DNA from: Arcticibacter pallidicorallinus
Lineage (GTDB): Bacteria; Bacteroidota; Bacteroidia; Sphingobacteriales; Sphingobacteriaceae
Assembly (NCBI RefSeq): GCF_003002875.1
Contig: NZ_PVTH01000009.1
Coordinates: forward strand, 62,001-126,000
Reading direction: 5' to 3'
DNA: 64,000 nt
Shown here in pieces: positions 54,091 through 63,979 of the stretch. The notes below the pieces were generated by a model. That model had not been told where the DNA came from. It saw only the letters and a list, made by a program, of their open reading frames with translations, and searched no databases. The stretch's first letter is position 1. Each line of letters opens with the position of its first letter. Both the position numbers and the translations under genes were made by a program.

Positions 54091-56274
54091 ATGATGACTA
54101 ACAAAAAGAAGAGAGTTTTGATTACCTCATTGCTCGTTCTACTGATCGGGGGCTCGGCTTACGTCCCGCCTGATGAGGGAATGTTCCCATTAAGCGAACT
54201 TAAAAATGTTAATTTAAATAAAGCAGGTTTAAAGATTGACCAAAAGGAAATCTACAATACCGAGACTGCAAACGCAAGCCTGGTGGATGCACTTGTCCGT
54301 GTGGGCGGATGCACCGGGTCATTTATTTCTGACGCCGGCCTTATTATTACCAACCATCATTGTGCATTCAGTGCTGTGCAACTGGCCAGTACACCCGAAC
54401 ACGACTACTTGGAGAATGGATTCGTTGCCCAGGATAAAGCTTCCGAAATCGAGGCAAAGGGCATGACTTGTCGTATTACCGACAGCTATGAGGATGTATC
54501 AGACAAAATTCTTTCTTCCGTAGCCAGCGTATCCGATCCAGCATCACGTATCCGGATCATCAACGCAGAGATGAAAAAACTGGCTTCTGAAGCAGAAGCA
54601 CAGGATTCAACCATCGAAGCAGAGGTATCAGAAATGTTCATTGGAAAAACCTATGTCCTTTTTCGCTATAAGACTATAAAAGATGTACGACTGGTTTACG
54701 TTCCGTCTCGCAATGTTGGTGAATTCGGCGGAGAAACAGATAATTGGGTTTGGCCAAGGCACACAGGTGACTTTTCTTTCATGCGTGCATACGTTGCGCC
54801 TGATGGCTCACCCGCCTCTTACTCGAAATCAAACGTCCCTTACGAACCAAAGAAATTCCTGAAGGTTAACGCCGATGGTGTAAATGAAAACGACTTTGTT
54901 TTCATCCTCGGATATCCTGGCAGAACATTCAGGCATCGCCCTGCCCAATTTATAGAGCACCAGCAAAACTTCCTCCTCCCTTACGTATCGAATCTATACG
55001 AATTCCAGAACAAAATGATGGCGGAAGCCGGAAAGAAAAGCAGGGCTACCGACATTAGACTGGCTACTCGCGTGAAACGAAATGCCAACGTAATGAAAAA
55101 CTATAACGGAAAGTTAAAAGGGCTCAAGGGCCTGGAGCTCGTTAAAGAGAAAAAGCAGGAAGATGAGGCCTTGGCCGCCTATATCAATGAAAACGTCGAG
55201 CTCAAGGCGAGATACGGCAGCTTAATGTCGGACATTGACAACTTATACAAGCTCATTTTCAACGATGCTTATCGTGAAATGTGGCTTGCTCAAATTTATG
55301 CTAGTACAAGTTTATTGGACATCGCCAGGCAGATAAACAGTTTCAAGGTTAATATGAATTCTAAGCCTGTTGCGGATAGAAACCAGTACTTTGCTGAGAA
55401 TGTTGGGAGCATAAAAAAGTCACTTCTCGGCAAGTATGACAGCTTTGATATTGATGCTGATAAGGCGATATTCACACGTATGCTGGAAGATGCGGCTAAA
55501 CTTCCTAAGAACCAAAGAATAGCTGTTGTTGACAAGCAGGTTATCAAAGGGTTCAACGCCGAAGAGCAAATTGATAAGTTCGTAAGCAGCCGTTACCAGT
55601 ACACACGCCTGAAGGATAAGAACTATGTGATGAGTTTGATTCTTAAATCACCTAAATCCCTGTCGGATTATAGTGATCCTCTCCTTCTGTTTGAAAGTGA
55701 AATTTCTGATCAAATCAATGTCCTCCAACCTGAAAAAGAACGCCGTGAGGGTCAATTAAACAAATTAATGGGAGACTATGTCGCGGTTAAAGAAAGGTTT
55801 AAACAGCGGGACTTCATTCCGGATGCTAACAGCACCTTGCGTCTCACCTATGGCTACGTAAGAGGTTTTTCGCCCGCTGATGCTACTTATATGAAACCAT
55901 TTACGACCATAAAAGGGATGCTCGAAAAAGGCAGTACAGATAATCCGGAATTCACTTACCCTCCAAAGATTAAGCAATTATGGTTGGCTAAGGATTTTGG
56001 TCCATTTGTCAAAAAAGATCTCAACGATGTTCCCGTTTCTTTTTTATACAATCTTGATACTACAGGCGGAAACTCCGGTTCACCAGTAATGAATGACAAA
56101 GGTGAACTTATCGGCGTTAATTTTGACAGAGCATACGAAGCTACAATCAACGACTACGCATGGAATGAAAATTACAGCCGATCAATTGGCGTTGACATCC
56201 GATATGTATTATGGGTTGCTTCTAAAGTTGACAATGCTAATTTCCTCCTCGAAGAGATCGGCGTGAAGCCGTAA
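54091..56274 (+). CDS. S46-family dipeptidyl-peptidase (DPP7/DPP11 type)
   Basis: About 727 aa from the ATG at 54091. Signal peptide VLITSLLVLLIGGSAYV. Catalytic His in GLIITNHHCAFSAVQ, Asp region VGEFGGETDNWVWPRHTGDFSFMR, nucleophile Ser in TTGGNSGSPVMN. The residue 18 after that Ser (NFDR) is Arg; in Porphyromonas enzymes Arg673 marks DPP11 (Asp/Glu at P1) and Gly marks DPP7. Periplasmic peptide degradation for amino-acid use. Confidence 0.9.
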   Translation: MMTNKKKRVLITSLLVLLIGGSAYVPPDEGMFPLSELKNVNLNKAGLKIDQKEIYNTETANASLVDALVRVGGCTGSFISDAGLIITNHHCAFSAVQLASTPEHDYLENGFVAQDKASEIEAKGMTCRITDSYEDVSDKILSSVASVSDPASRIRIINAEMKKLASEAEAQDSTIEAEVSEMFIGKTYVLFRYKTIKDVRLVYVPSRNVGEFGGETDNWVWPRHTGDFSFMRAYVAPDGSPASYSKSNVPYEPKKFLKVNADGVNENDFVFILGYPGRTFRHRPAQFIEHQQNFLLPYVSNLYEFQNKMMAEAGKKSRATDIRLATRVKRNANVMKNYNGKLKGLKGLELVKEKKQEDEALAAYINENVELKARYGSLMSDIDNLYKLIFNDAYREMWLAQIYASTSLLDIARQINSFKVNMNSKPVADRNQYFAENVGSIKKSLLGKYDSFDIDADKAIFTRMLEDAAKLPKNQRIAVVDKQVIKGFNAEEQIDKFVSSRYQYTRLKDKNYVMSLILKSPKSLSDYSDPLLLFESEISDQINVLQPEKERREGQLNKLMGDYVAVKERFKQRDFIPDANSTLRLTYGYVRGFSPADATYMKPFTTIKGMLEKGSTDNPEFTYPPKIKQLWLAKDFGPFVKKDLNDVPVSFLYNLDTTGGNSGSPVMNDKGELIGVNFDRAYEATINDYAWNENYSRSIGVDIRYVLWVASKVDNANFLLEEIGVKP

Positions 56275-56296
56275 CGGTATATTTTATAAACAGAAA

Positions 56297-56327
56297 AGGG
56301 GTGTGTCATTGGATTATGACCACCCCT
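56297..56327 (+). terminator. Terminator-like hairpin after the S46 peptidase gene
   Basis: AGGGGTG/CACCCCT plus GTCAT/ATGAC with a one-base bulge, followed by TCTTTGC. Starts 23 nt after the stop codon. Confidence 0.65.
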
Positions 56328-56386
56328 TCTTTGCTTCCTGGTATGGACAAGGTTTATATGAAGCCCATAATAAACCGTGATTCTCC

Positions 56387-56430
56387 CGTGTTGAGTCCGA
56401 CTTAATAATTGTAAAGTCGGACTCAACACG
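56387..56430. repeat. 17-bp perfect inverted repeat in intergenic DNA
   Basis: CGTGTTGAGTCCGACTT (56387-56403), a 10-nt loop, and its exact reverse complement (56414-56430). No T-run on either side and already beyond a terminator. Could be a REP-like element or protein site. Between it and 56560 I see nothing else. Confidence 0.7.
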
Positions 56431-56560
56431 CACTTTTGCCGGGTTATATACGCCTTCCTATAGACGCGGTCTAAGCTTAGTATAGAGCAAAGGCAAATTG
56501 CTAGTCAGGGTTTAAGCTCCTGCTGCATGCTGCAAATCCCCCGTAAAATTCCTCGTAAAC

Positions 56561-56600
56561 AAAAAAGGCTGATCACTTCTTCAATGATACAGCCTCTTTT
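56561..56600 (-). terminator. Terminator of the aguBA operon
   Basis: AGGCTG-ATCA pairs with TGAT-a-CAGCCT; on the minus strand a T6 run follows the stem. Confidence 0.8.
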
Positions 56601-56619
56601 GTTTTTGGTATCTATTAAA

Positions 56620-57705
56620 TTAAATACTCGGCTCTTGCTGACTCAGGCAATGAAAGCTGCCCAAGCCCCATATAATATCGGTAGAATCTAAGCCGACTAC
56701 CTTCCTTTCCGGGTAGCAGGTGGTGATAATATCCAGTGCTTTATCGTCGGCAGCACAACGATAAGTTGGCACGATTACATACTCGTTGCTGATGTAGAAG
56801 TTGGCGTACGACGCTGGTAAGCGCATATCATCGTAAACTACCGGACCAGGCATAGGAAGTTCCACCACGTTAAGTTGTTTGCCATCCAGCAAACGAAGCT
56901 TACTCAACGACGCAAGATTCTGTTGGAGCAAGGAATAGTTCTCGTCGTAGATATTGGTTTCTACTACAGACAACACCGTATCTCTGTTTACAAAACGAAT
57001 GGTATCATCAATATGACCATCAGTGTCGTCTCCTTCTATCCCTTCATCAACCCATAAGATTTGTTCAGCACCATAGAACTCACATAGATATTCTTCAATC
57101 TGTGCCTGATTAAGATGCGGATTACGGTTCTCGTTGAGAAGGCAACATGTGGAGGTGAGTATTGTGCCATCTCCATTAAATTCAACTGAACCGCCTTCCA
57201 TTACAATCCCCGGATGAAAAACCGGAAGATGAAGTGATTGCCCAATTAGCGTGGGGATAACATCGTCCTGACCATACGGAGGATATTTACCCCCCCATGC
57301 ATTATAGCCCCAATCTACGATGACCTTCTTATGCTCAGCCTCGGGATTAATTAGAAATGCCGGACCGTGATCGCGACACCAGGCATCGTCTGTTCTATGG
57401 TAGAAAAATTCGATCTTAGTTAAGTCAGCGCCTGCCAGTTCGATATGTTTTAAAGCAAAGCTTTTCATCGCTTCATCTAAAACATTGATTCGCACCCTTT
57501 CGCTTAGAGATAAGATCTTAATAAATTGAGCGTATTGACTGAATATAGCATCTAACTTACCTGGCCAACTCGCTTCTTTATGCGGCCAACTCAGCCACGT
57601 AGCCTCATGTCGCTCCCATTCTGCAGGAAACTTATAGCCTAGTGATTTGGGGGTATTACCGTTTGCAAAATCGGGATATCCCGCCGATATAAAGTTACTC
57701 TTCAT
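56620..57705 (-). CDS. aguA: Agmatine deiminase
   Basis: 361 aa of the PPAD/agmatine deiminase fold: FPAEWERHEATWLSWPH, RTDDAWCRDHGPAFL, GIVMEGGSVEFNGDGTILTS, EGDDTDGHIDD, and the catalytic Cys near the end in GLGSFHCLSQQEP. Converts agmatine to N-carbamoylputrescine. Overlaps aguB by 11 nt; together they make putrescine. Confidence 0.92.
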   Translation of the reverse strand: MKSNFISAGYPDFANGNTPKSLGYKFPAEWERHEATWLSWPHKEASWPGKLDAIFSQYAQFIKILSLSERVRINVLDEAMKSFALKHIELAGADLTKIEFFYHRTDDAWCRDHGPAFLINPEAEHKKVIVDWGYNAWGGKYPPYGQDDVIPTLIGQSLHLPVFHPGIVMEGGSVEFNGDGTILTSTCCLLNENRNPHLNQAQIEEYLCEFYGAEQILWVDEGIEGDDTDGHIDDTIRFVNRDTVLSVVETNIYDENYSLLQQNLASLSKLRLLDGKQLNVVELPMPGPVVYDDMRLPASYANFYISNEYVIVPTYRCAADDKALDIITTCYPERKVVGLDSTDIIWGLGSFHCLSQQEPSI

Positions 57706-58567
57706 CGATATAACGTTTGGTTATCGGTGCATAAGAGTCTATTCGCCTATCTCTAAGAAACGGCCAGTGGGTACGGTAACGGTCAGACTTACTTAAATCT
57801 AATTCCTGGACGTGATTTTCTTCCTCAGTGTGAGACGCCTGATATAAAACGGTTCCAAAAGGATTTGCTATAAAAGATCCCCCCCAGAACTTCATATGTC
57901 CTTCGTCACCAGTACGGTTAACCGATACTACATGAACTCCGTTTGCAACTGCGTGGCTACGCTGTATCGTCTGCCATGCATTGTACTGCTCGGTGTTTGT
58001 GTCGATCTCCTGAGAAGACGCCCAACCGATGGCGGTAGGGAAGAATAATATCTCTGCCCCCATGAGAGCGGTAATTCGCGCGGCTTCAGGATACCATTGA
58101 TCCCAGCATATAAGAACCCCTATCTTAGCATACTTAGTATCGAAAACCTTATACCCCATGTCTCCCGGGGTAAAATAAAATTTTTCGTAATAACCGGGGT
58201 CGTCGGGAATATGCATCTTACGATATTTCCCAAGGTAAGCTCCATCCGCATCCAGAACTGCTGTTGTATTATGATATAATCCCTGAGCTCTCTTTTCAAA
58301 TAGCGAAGCGATAATTACGACATTGAGTTCCTTTGCCAATTCCGAGAGTGAGTCGGTTGATGGACCAGGAATCGTTTCTGCCAACAAAAAGTTGTCATAA
58401 TCTTCAACATCACAAAAATATAGAGAAGTGAATAATTCCTGTAAGCAAACTATTTGAGCGCCCTGGCCTGCAACCTCTCTGATTTTAGAGATTGTTTTTT
58501 TAAGATTGTCCTCCTTACCCGAAGTGCAACTCATCTGCACCAATCCAACTTTGACTTTCTGATCCAT
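57695..58567 (-). CDS. aguB: N-carbamoylputrescine amidohydrolase
   Basis: 290 aa nitrilase-superfamily enzyme with the Glu-Lys-Cys triad: IVCLQELFTSLYF, KYRKMHIPDDPGYYEKFYFTPGD, IGVLICWDQWYPEAAR. The IPDDPGYYEKFYF segment is typical of AguB. Upstream gene of the pair. Confidence 0.93.
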   Translation of the reverse strand: MDQKVKVGLVQMSCTSGKEDNLKKTISKIREVAGQGAQIVCLQELFTSLYFCDVEDYDNFLLAETIPGPSTDSLSELAKELNVVIIASLFEKRAQGLYHNTTAVLDADGAYLGKYRKMHIPDDPGYYEKFYFTPGDMGYKVFDTKYAKIGVLICWDQWYPEAARITALMGAEILFFPTAIGWASSQEIDTNTEQYNAWQTIQRSHAVANGVHVVSVNRTGDEGHMKFWGGSFIANPFGTVLYQASHTEEENHVQELDLSKSDRYRTHWPFLRDRRIDSYAPITKRYIDEE

Positions 58568-58703
58568 CTAATATTTTAATGTTTCGCAAAAATAATCAAA
58601 CTTGTATAATATTCATCTATAGTATTAAACCAAAGCAATTTAATATATTAGATAAAAAACTATCTACCTGAATTTCCGTTTACTGCATACCAACTTTATA
58701 AAC

Positions 58704-59465
58704 TTGAAAACCGATATCAAAAACAATAACCCGGAACCTCCGAGAGACGAGGTATTTCGAGACCAGATTAATCGTGTCTCAGACTTTAAGTTCGGCACCA
58801 AAGTTGTCAGTGTTTTTGACGACATGGTAAGCCGCTCAGTTCCTTTCTATGACGAAATGCAGCGGATGATCTCAGAACTTGCGGCTGAACATGCACTCCC
58901 TGATACAGCGGTTTATGATCTTGGGTGCTCTACAGGAACCACCATGATCGGGATGAATGAAACAGTCTCAGCCGATATTAAGTTCGTTGGCATTGATGAT
59001 GCATCGGAGATGCTGAAGAAATGTGATGGTAAATTGAAAGAGGCTGGCTTCCAACGCCCTTACGAATTGATTGAAGCGAATATCCAACAAGATTTCGAAA
59101 TTAAAAATGCATCCGTGGTTGTACTATGCCTGACGCTACAGTTCATCAGACCCATATGCCGTGAAAAGGTGTTGCGCAAAATTGTCGACGGATTGGTACC
59201 TGGAGGGGTGCTTATTCTTGTCGAAAAAATATTAGCGGAAGAAAGTTCTTTCAACCGCAGCTTCATTAAATATTATTACGACTACAAGAGACGGAATAAT
59301 TATAGCGAAATGGAAATATCGCAAAAGCGTGAAGCATTGGAAAATGTCCTAATCCCCTATAAGTTATCGGAAAATATTCTTTTACTTAAGGAGGCCGGCT
59401 TTTCGCAATGCGAGGTTTTTTTCAAATGGTATAATTTTTCAGGCATCGTAGCGGTAAAAGATTAA
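58704..59465 (+). CDS. cmoA: Carboxy-SAM synthase CmoA-like methyltransferase-fold protein
   Basis: 253 aa with a TTG start, the only start that includes the conserved N-terminus (DEVFRDQINRVSDFKFGTKV). SAM motif VYDLGCSTGTTMIGM; VVLCLTLQFI; YKRRNNYSEMEISQKREALENVL aligns closely with E. coli CmoA (YSELEISQKR). CmoA makes carboxy-SAM from prephenate and SAM for tRNA cmo5U34. The partner CmoB is not in this window. Confidence 0.85.
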   Translation: MKTDIKNNNPEPPRDEVFRDQINRVSDFKFGTKVVSVFDDMVSRSVPFYDEMQRMISELAAEHALPDTAVYDLGCSTGTTMIGMNETVSADIKFVGIDDASEMLKKCDGKLKEAGFQRPYELIEANIQQDFEIKNASVVVLCLTLQFIRPICREKVLRKIVDGLVPGGVLILVEKILAEESSFNRSFIKYYYDYKRRNNYSEMEISQKREALENVLIPYKLSENILLLKEAGFSQCEVFFKWYNFSGIVAVKD

Positions 59466-59466
59466 C

Positions 59467-60189
59467 ATGGTCTCGATTGGTAACTTTTTCTTCAGATATA
59501 GGAATGTACTCTTTATTTTTCTGTATCTCACTCTTTTTATTCCTTCTCCCCGCATCTTTACAGAAGAAGCACTAGGTCAAAATTATTATATATGGCCAAT
59601 TATTTTGGGACTGATAATCACTGTCAGCGGACAGCTTATCAGGGGCCTGACCATCGGGCTGGCTTACATAGTTCGCGGAGGACAAAACAAGAAAGTCTAT
59701 GCGGATCATCTGGTTACAGAGGGCATTTTCCGTCACTGTAGAAACCCACTTTATGTCGGAAATATTTTGATGCTTTTAGGTGTCGGAATCCTTTCCAATT
59801 CTATCTTATTCGTGGGAGTTTTGATGCCTCTTTTCCTGTTTATATACCAGGCTATAGTTCTTGCTGAGGAAAACTTTCTGAGAAACAAGTTCGGGAAAGA
59901 CTTCGAAATGTATTGCCAGCGCGTTAACCGGTGGTGGATAAACTGGAAGGGTATCGGACGGACATTCCAGGGCATGCGGTTTAATATAAGAAGATGGATC
60001 CTCAAAGAATACAACACGCAGTTCATCTGGTTGGCAGGAATCACGCTTATTCTTCTTCTTTACTATCCCCAGATTACGAATGATGACCATGACTTGAGAA
60101 ATATCTTAATTGCCGTGTTTCTCGCCGCACTAACACTGATCTATCTGTTTGTAAGATATCTCAAAAAATCAGGCAAGATGGTAGATTAA
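59467..60189 (+). CDS. Membrane methyltransferase, isoprenylcysteine/phospholipid type (ICMT/PEMT-like)
   Basis: 240 aa with about six spans. The methyltransferase core is HLVTEGIFRHCRNPLYVGNILMLLGVG followed by EENFLRNKFGKDFEMYCQRVNRWW. Starts 1 nt after the cmoA stop, so it is co-translated with it. Substrate unknown. Confidence 0.8.
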   Translation: MVSIGNFFFRYRNVLFIFLYLTLFIPSPRIFTEEALGQNYYIWPIILGLIITVSGQLIRGLTIGLAYIVRGGQNKKVYADHLVTEGIFRHCRNPLYVGNILMLLGVGILSNSILFVGVLMPLFLFIYQAIVLAEENFLRNKFGKDFEMYCQRVNRWWINWKGIGRTFQGMRFNIRRWILKEYNTQFIWLAGITLILLLYYPQITNDDHDLRNILIAVFLAALTLIYLFVRYLKKSGKMVD

Positions 60190-60233
60190 CAACAGCCCTA
60201 AACCTTCAATTTATAACTAACCAATCGATCACT

Positions 60234-62444
60234 ATGAACTTTCTGTACGCAAACTTAATCTACCTCATCCCCGTGTTGGGAATTTTCGGAATAATCGTCA
60301 TGTTCTCAAAATCGAAGTGGGTTGTCAGGCAAGACCCTGGTGACGCTGAAATGCAAAAGCTTTCTGGGTACATAGCTGCCGGTGCTATGGCTTTTTTAAA
60401 GGCAGAATGGAAGGTCCTCAGTTATTTTGCGCTTGTAACCGGTGCTTTATTGTTCTGGTCAGGCACTCTTGTAGAGACTTCAAGCTGGATGATCTCCGTT
60501 TCATTCCTGATCGGTGCTTTTACATCGGCTCTTGCAGGATACATAGGAATGAATATCGCGACGAAAGCTAATGTGCGCACAGCTCAGGCCGCTAAAACGA
60601 GCCTTGCAAAAGCATTTCGAGTCGCGTTCAATGGAGGAAGCGTTATGGGATTAGGTGTCGCGGGCCTCGCTGTTCTCGGTCTGGGCTCCCTCTTCATTGT
60701 ATTTTATCAGCTCTATGTTGTTCAAACTGGCGCTGAAGTTAACGGAAAAAGCATGGAGAAGGCGCTTGAAGTACTTGCGGGATTTTCATTGGGGGCAGAG
60801 TCAATTGCACTTTTTGCGCGTGTAGGCGGAGGGATATACACCAAAGCTGCGGATGTTGGCGCTGACCTGGTTGGCAAAGTCGAAGCAGGTATTCCAGAAG
60901 ACGATGTCAGGAATCCGGCTACAATTGCCGACAACGTAGGTGATAACGTAGGTGACGTCGCGGGCATGGGTGCCGATCTTTTCGGCTCGTACGTCGCTAC
61001 AATACTTGCAACCATGGTATTGGGCCGCGAAATAACTTCGGTAGATAATTTTGGTGGAATCGCCCCTATTCTGCTTCCTATGCTCATTGCTGGTTTAGGA
61101 CTCATTTTTTCGATCGTCTCTACTTCTTTTGTGAGGATTAAAAATGAATCGGATAGCGTTCTCGCTGCTCTAAATTTAGGAAACTGGTCTTCTATAATCT
61201 TAACAGCCATCGCATCCTACTTCGCCGTTATCTGGATGTTACCAGATACCATGCTCATAAGAGGGTTTTCTTTCACCAAGGAGGATGTCTTTTACTCCAT
61301 TTTGGTTGGTCTGATAGTAGGCACACTGATGAGTCTGATTACTGAGTATTACACAGCAATGGGCAAAAGACCTGTTCAATCGATAGTTAATCAATCCTCA
61401 ACGGGGCATGCTACCAACATCATTGGCGGGCTTTCCGTTGGAATGGAATCCACCTTACTTCCCATCCTCGTCTTAGCATTTGGAATTTATGGATCCTATT
61501 ATTTCGCAGGACTCTACGGGGTCGCCATAGCTGCGGCAGGAATGATGGCAACTACCGCCATGCAATTAGCCATTGACGCGTTTGGCCCGATTGCGGATAA
61601 CGCCGGTGGTATAGCAGAGATGAGCAAATTACCTGCAGAGGTAAGAGAACGAACAGATAATCTCGATGCCGTAGGCAATACAACCGCGGCTACCGGGAAA
61701 GGCTTTGCAATCGCCTCCGCCGCACTTACCTCTCTCGCACTCTTCGCAGCATTTGTCGGCATTGCCGGAATCGATTCTATAGATATTTATAAAGCAGACG
61801 TACTCGCTGGGCTGTTTGTGGGAGGCATGATACCCTACATATTTTCTTCCCTTGCGATCGCTGCTGTTGGAAGGGCTGCGATGGATATGGTACAGGAAGT
61901 TCGCAGACAGTTTCGCGAAATTCCGGGCATAATGGAATATAAAGCACGTCCCGAATACGAGAAATGTATAGCAATTTCTACCAAAGCCTCCCTAAGAGAA
62001 ATGATGCTTCCAGGCGCAATTGCCCTGGTTGTGCCGGTACTGGTTGGTTTCACCCTCGGTCCAGAAGTTCTGGGTGGAGTCCTGGCTGGAGTTACTGTCT
62101 CGGGAGTGCTTATGGGTATGTTCCAGTCCAATGCGGGAGGAGCCTGGGACAATGCCAAGAAATCGTTCGAAAAAGGCGCCGTAATTAACAACGAAACCTT
62201 TTACAAAAACTCAGAGCCCCATAAAGCATCGATTACTGGCGATACTGTAGGAGACCCTTTCAAAGACACCTCCGGGCCCTCAATGAATATTCTTATTAAA
62301 CTAATGTCAATCGTTTCTTTAATTATCGCTCCGCATATTGCTGATTCACAAAGTCAACATGCGATTAAGGATTTTCCAAAGTCAGAAAAAGCAGCTCACA
62401 TTATCCCTGTAGCTCCTCTCGAGAACATCATTCCGAACAACTAA
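60234..62444 (+). CDS. hppA: Membrane-bound ion-pumping pyrophosphatase, K+-dependent type
   Basis: 736 aa with ~16 spans. Catalytic motifs [35 protein letters not shown] and the C-terminal [12 protein letters not shown], and [27 protein letters not shown] has Ala and Gly at the positions that are Lys and Thr in K+-independent enzymes, so K+ dependence is expected. Pumps H+ or Na+ at the cost of PPi; the ion cannot be fixed here. Confidence 0.94.
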   Translation: MNFLYANLIYLIPVLGIFGIIVMFSKSKWVVRQDPGDAEMQKLSGYIAAGAMAFLKAEWKVLSYFALVTGALLFWSGTLVETSSWMISVSFLIGAFTSALAGYIGMNIATKANVRTAQAAKTSLAKAFRVAFNGGSVMGLGVAGLAVLGLGSLFIVFYQLYVVQTGAEVNGKSMEKALEVLAGFSLGAESIALFARVGGGIYTKAADVGADLVGKVEAGIPEDDVRNPATIADNVGDNVGDVAGMGADLFGSYVATILATMVLGREITSVDNFGGIAPILLPMLIAGLGLIFSIVSTSFVRIKNESDSVLAALNLGNWSSIILTAIASYFAVIWMLPDTMLIRGFSFTKEDVFYSILVGLIVGTLMSLITEYYTAMGKRPVQSIVNQSSTGHATNIIGGLSVGMESTLLPILVLAFGIYGSYYFAGLYGVAIAAAGMMATTAMQLAIDAFGPIADNAGGIAEMSKLPAEVRERTDNLDAVGNTTAATGKGFAIASAALTSLALFAAFVGIAGIDSIDIYKADVLAGLFVGGMIPYIFSSLAIAAVGRAAMDMVQEVRRQFREIPGIMEYKARPEYEKCIAISTKASLREMMLPGAIALVVPVLVGFTLGPEVLGGVLAGVTVSGVLMGMFQSNAGGAWDNAKKSFEKGAVINNETFYKNSEPHKASITGDTVGDPFKDTSGPSMNILIKLMSIVSLIIAPHIADSQSQHAIKDFPKSEKAAHIIPVAPLENIIPNN

Positions 62445-62518
62445 AAAAGGGCAGTTGATTGCAAATCACTTGTAATTTCCAAGGAAAAAGCATTAGGTTT
62501 GTCTCTATTTTTATCATT

Positions 62519-63979
62519 ATGTTCCATAAAAAGTCTATTGAACAGCTACTATTAGAAGCAGGTGCGAGTGGTGAAGGTCATCTTAAACGAACGCTTTCTA
62601 GCTTTAACCTTATCGCCTTGGGTGTTGGCGCCATTATTGGTGCCGGATTATTTTCACTCACTGGCATAGCAGCTGCAGAAAACGCTGGTCCGGCCGTAAC
62701 TATATCTTTCGTTCTGGCTGCTGTAGCCTGCGCTTTTGCCGGGTTATGCTATGCGGAGTTTGCATCAATGATTCCTGTGGCGGGAAGTGCCTACACTTAT
62801 TCTTATGCTACTCTTGGAGAATTCATGGCTTGGATCATCGGATGGGATCTTGTTCTTGAGTACGCCTTAGGCGCAGCTACTGTCTCGGTGAGCTGGTCGA
62901 GATACCTGTTGGAAATTCTTCATAAATATAACATCGATCTCCCTCATCAACTTGTTGTCTCTCCCTGGGAAACAGTGCGTCTTGGAGACGGGACCATCAT
63001 AGACGGAGGTTTGATCAACCTTCCTGCGATATTAATAGTTTTGCTTCTGTCTTTTGTACTTATGCGCGGAACGCGCGAATCAGCAGCTATTAATAATGTT
63101 CTGGTAGTAGTCAAAATCACTGTAGTTGTGCTCTTTATTGTATTGGGCTGGAACCACATTAATCCTGATAACTATGTTCCTTATATTCCAGAAAACACAG
63201 GGGCATTTGAGAACTTTGGCTGGACGGGTATATCTACAGGTGCTGCCGTAGTTTTCTTTGCGTTCATAGGTTTTGATGCGGTATCGACTGCTGCACAGGA
63301 AGCGAAAAATCCTCAAAAAGGCATGCCGATAGGAATTATTGGCTCGCTGATAGTGTGTGTAATACTCTACGTCTTGTTCGCACATGTAATGACGGGCTTG
63401 GTGAATTACAAAGACTTCGCAGGCGACGCTAAACCAGCTGCTACTGCCTTTGCAATGACTGGATATTCTTTCTTGCAGGATGGATTGATTATTGCAATTC
63501 TTGCAGGTTACACGTCCGTCCTTCTGGTAATGCTAATGGGGCAGTCACGGGTATTTTATACTATGGCTAAAGACGGCTTGCTGCCTCAGTTTTTTTGTGC
63601 AATACATAAGAAATTTTATACGCCCTGGAAGACAAATCTTTTCTTTATGGTGTTCGTCAGCTTGTTTGCCGGATTTGTTCCGGTATCAGACCTGGGCCAC
63701 ATGGTAAGCATAGGTACACTATTTGCTTTTGCACTGGTTTGCTTTGGAATATTAGTACTCCGAAAAAGATTGCCTAATGCCGAACGACCTTTCAGAACTC
63801 CCTGGGTACCTGTTGTACCTATTCTGGGGATACTCGTTTGTGTTTACCTAATGTACTCTTTACCTTCCGAAAGCTGGATCAGATTGGCTGGATGGATGCT
63901 GTTGGGGATATTGGTATATTTCTTCTACGGCAAGCGACACAGCAAAATAAGACAGGTGCGCGAAGAAAATAATTCATAA
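62519..63979 (+). CDS. APC-family amino acid permease (cationic amino acid transporter-like)
   Basis: About 486 aa from the ATG at 62519. Twelve or so spans. LSSFNLIALGVGAIIGAGLFSLTGIAA is the APC TM1 signature; EYALGAATVSVSWSRYL and FFAFIGFDAVSTAAQEAKNPQKGMPIGI are CAT/YfnA-like. Substrate not determinable. 75 nt after hppA. The downstream hairpin AAGATT/AATCTT at the window edge may be its terminator. Confidence 0.88.
   Translation: MFHKKSIEQLLLEAGASGEGHLKRTLSSFNLIALGVGAIIGAGLFSLTGIAAAENAGPAVTISFVLAAVACAFAGLCYAEFASMIPVAGSAYTYSYATLGEFMAWIIGWDLVLEYALGAATVSVSWSRYLLEILHKYNIDLPHQLVVSPWETVRLGDGTIIDGGLINLPAILIVLLLSFVLMRGTRESAAINNVLVVVKITVVVLFIVLGWNHINPDNYVPYIPENTGAFENFGWTGISTGAAVVFFAFIGFDAVSTAAQEAKNPQKGMPIGIIGSLIVCVILYVLFAHVMTGLVNYKDFAGDAKPAATAFAMTGYSFLQDGLIIAILAGYTSVLLVMLMGQSRVFYTMAKDGLLPQFFCAIHKKFYTPWKTNLFFMVFVSLFAGFVPVSDLGHMVSIGTLFAFALVCFGILVLRKRLPNAERPFRTPWVPVVPILGILVCVYLMYSLPSESWIRLAGWMLLGILVYFFYGKRHSKIRQVREENNS

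Noticed and set aside
60722-61210. 162-codon frame antisense to the pyrophosphatase gene
   Set aside because: Ala/Ser/Pro-rich mirror of Gly/Ala codons in hppA; no independent signal.
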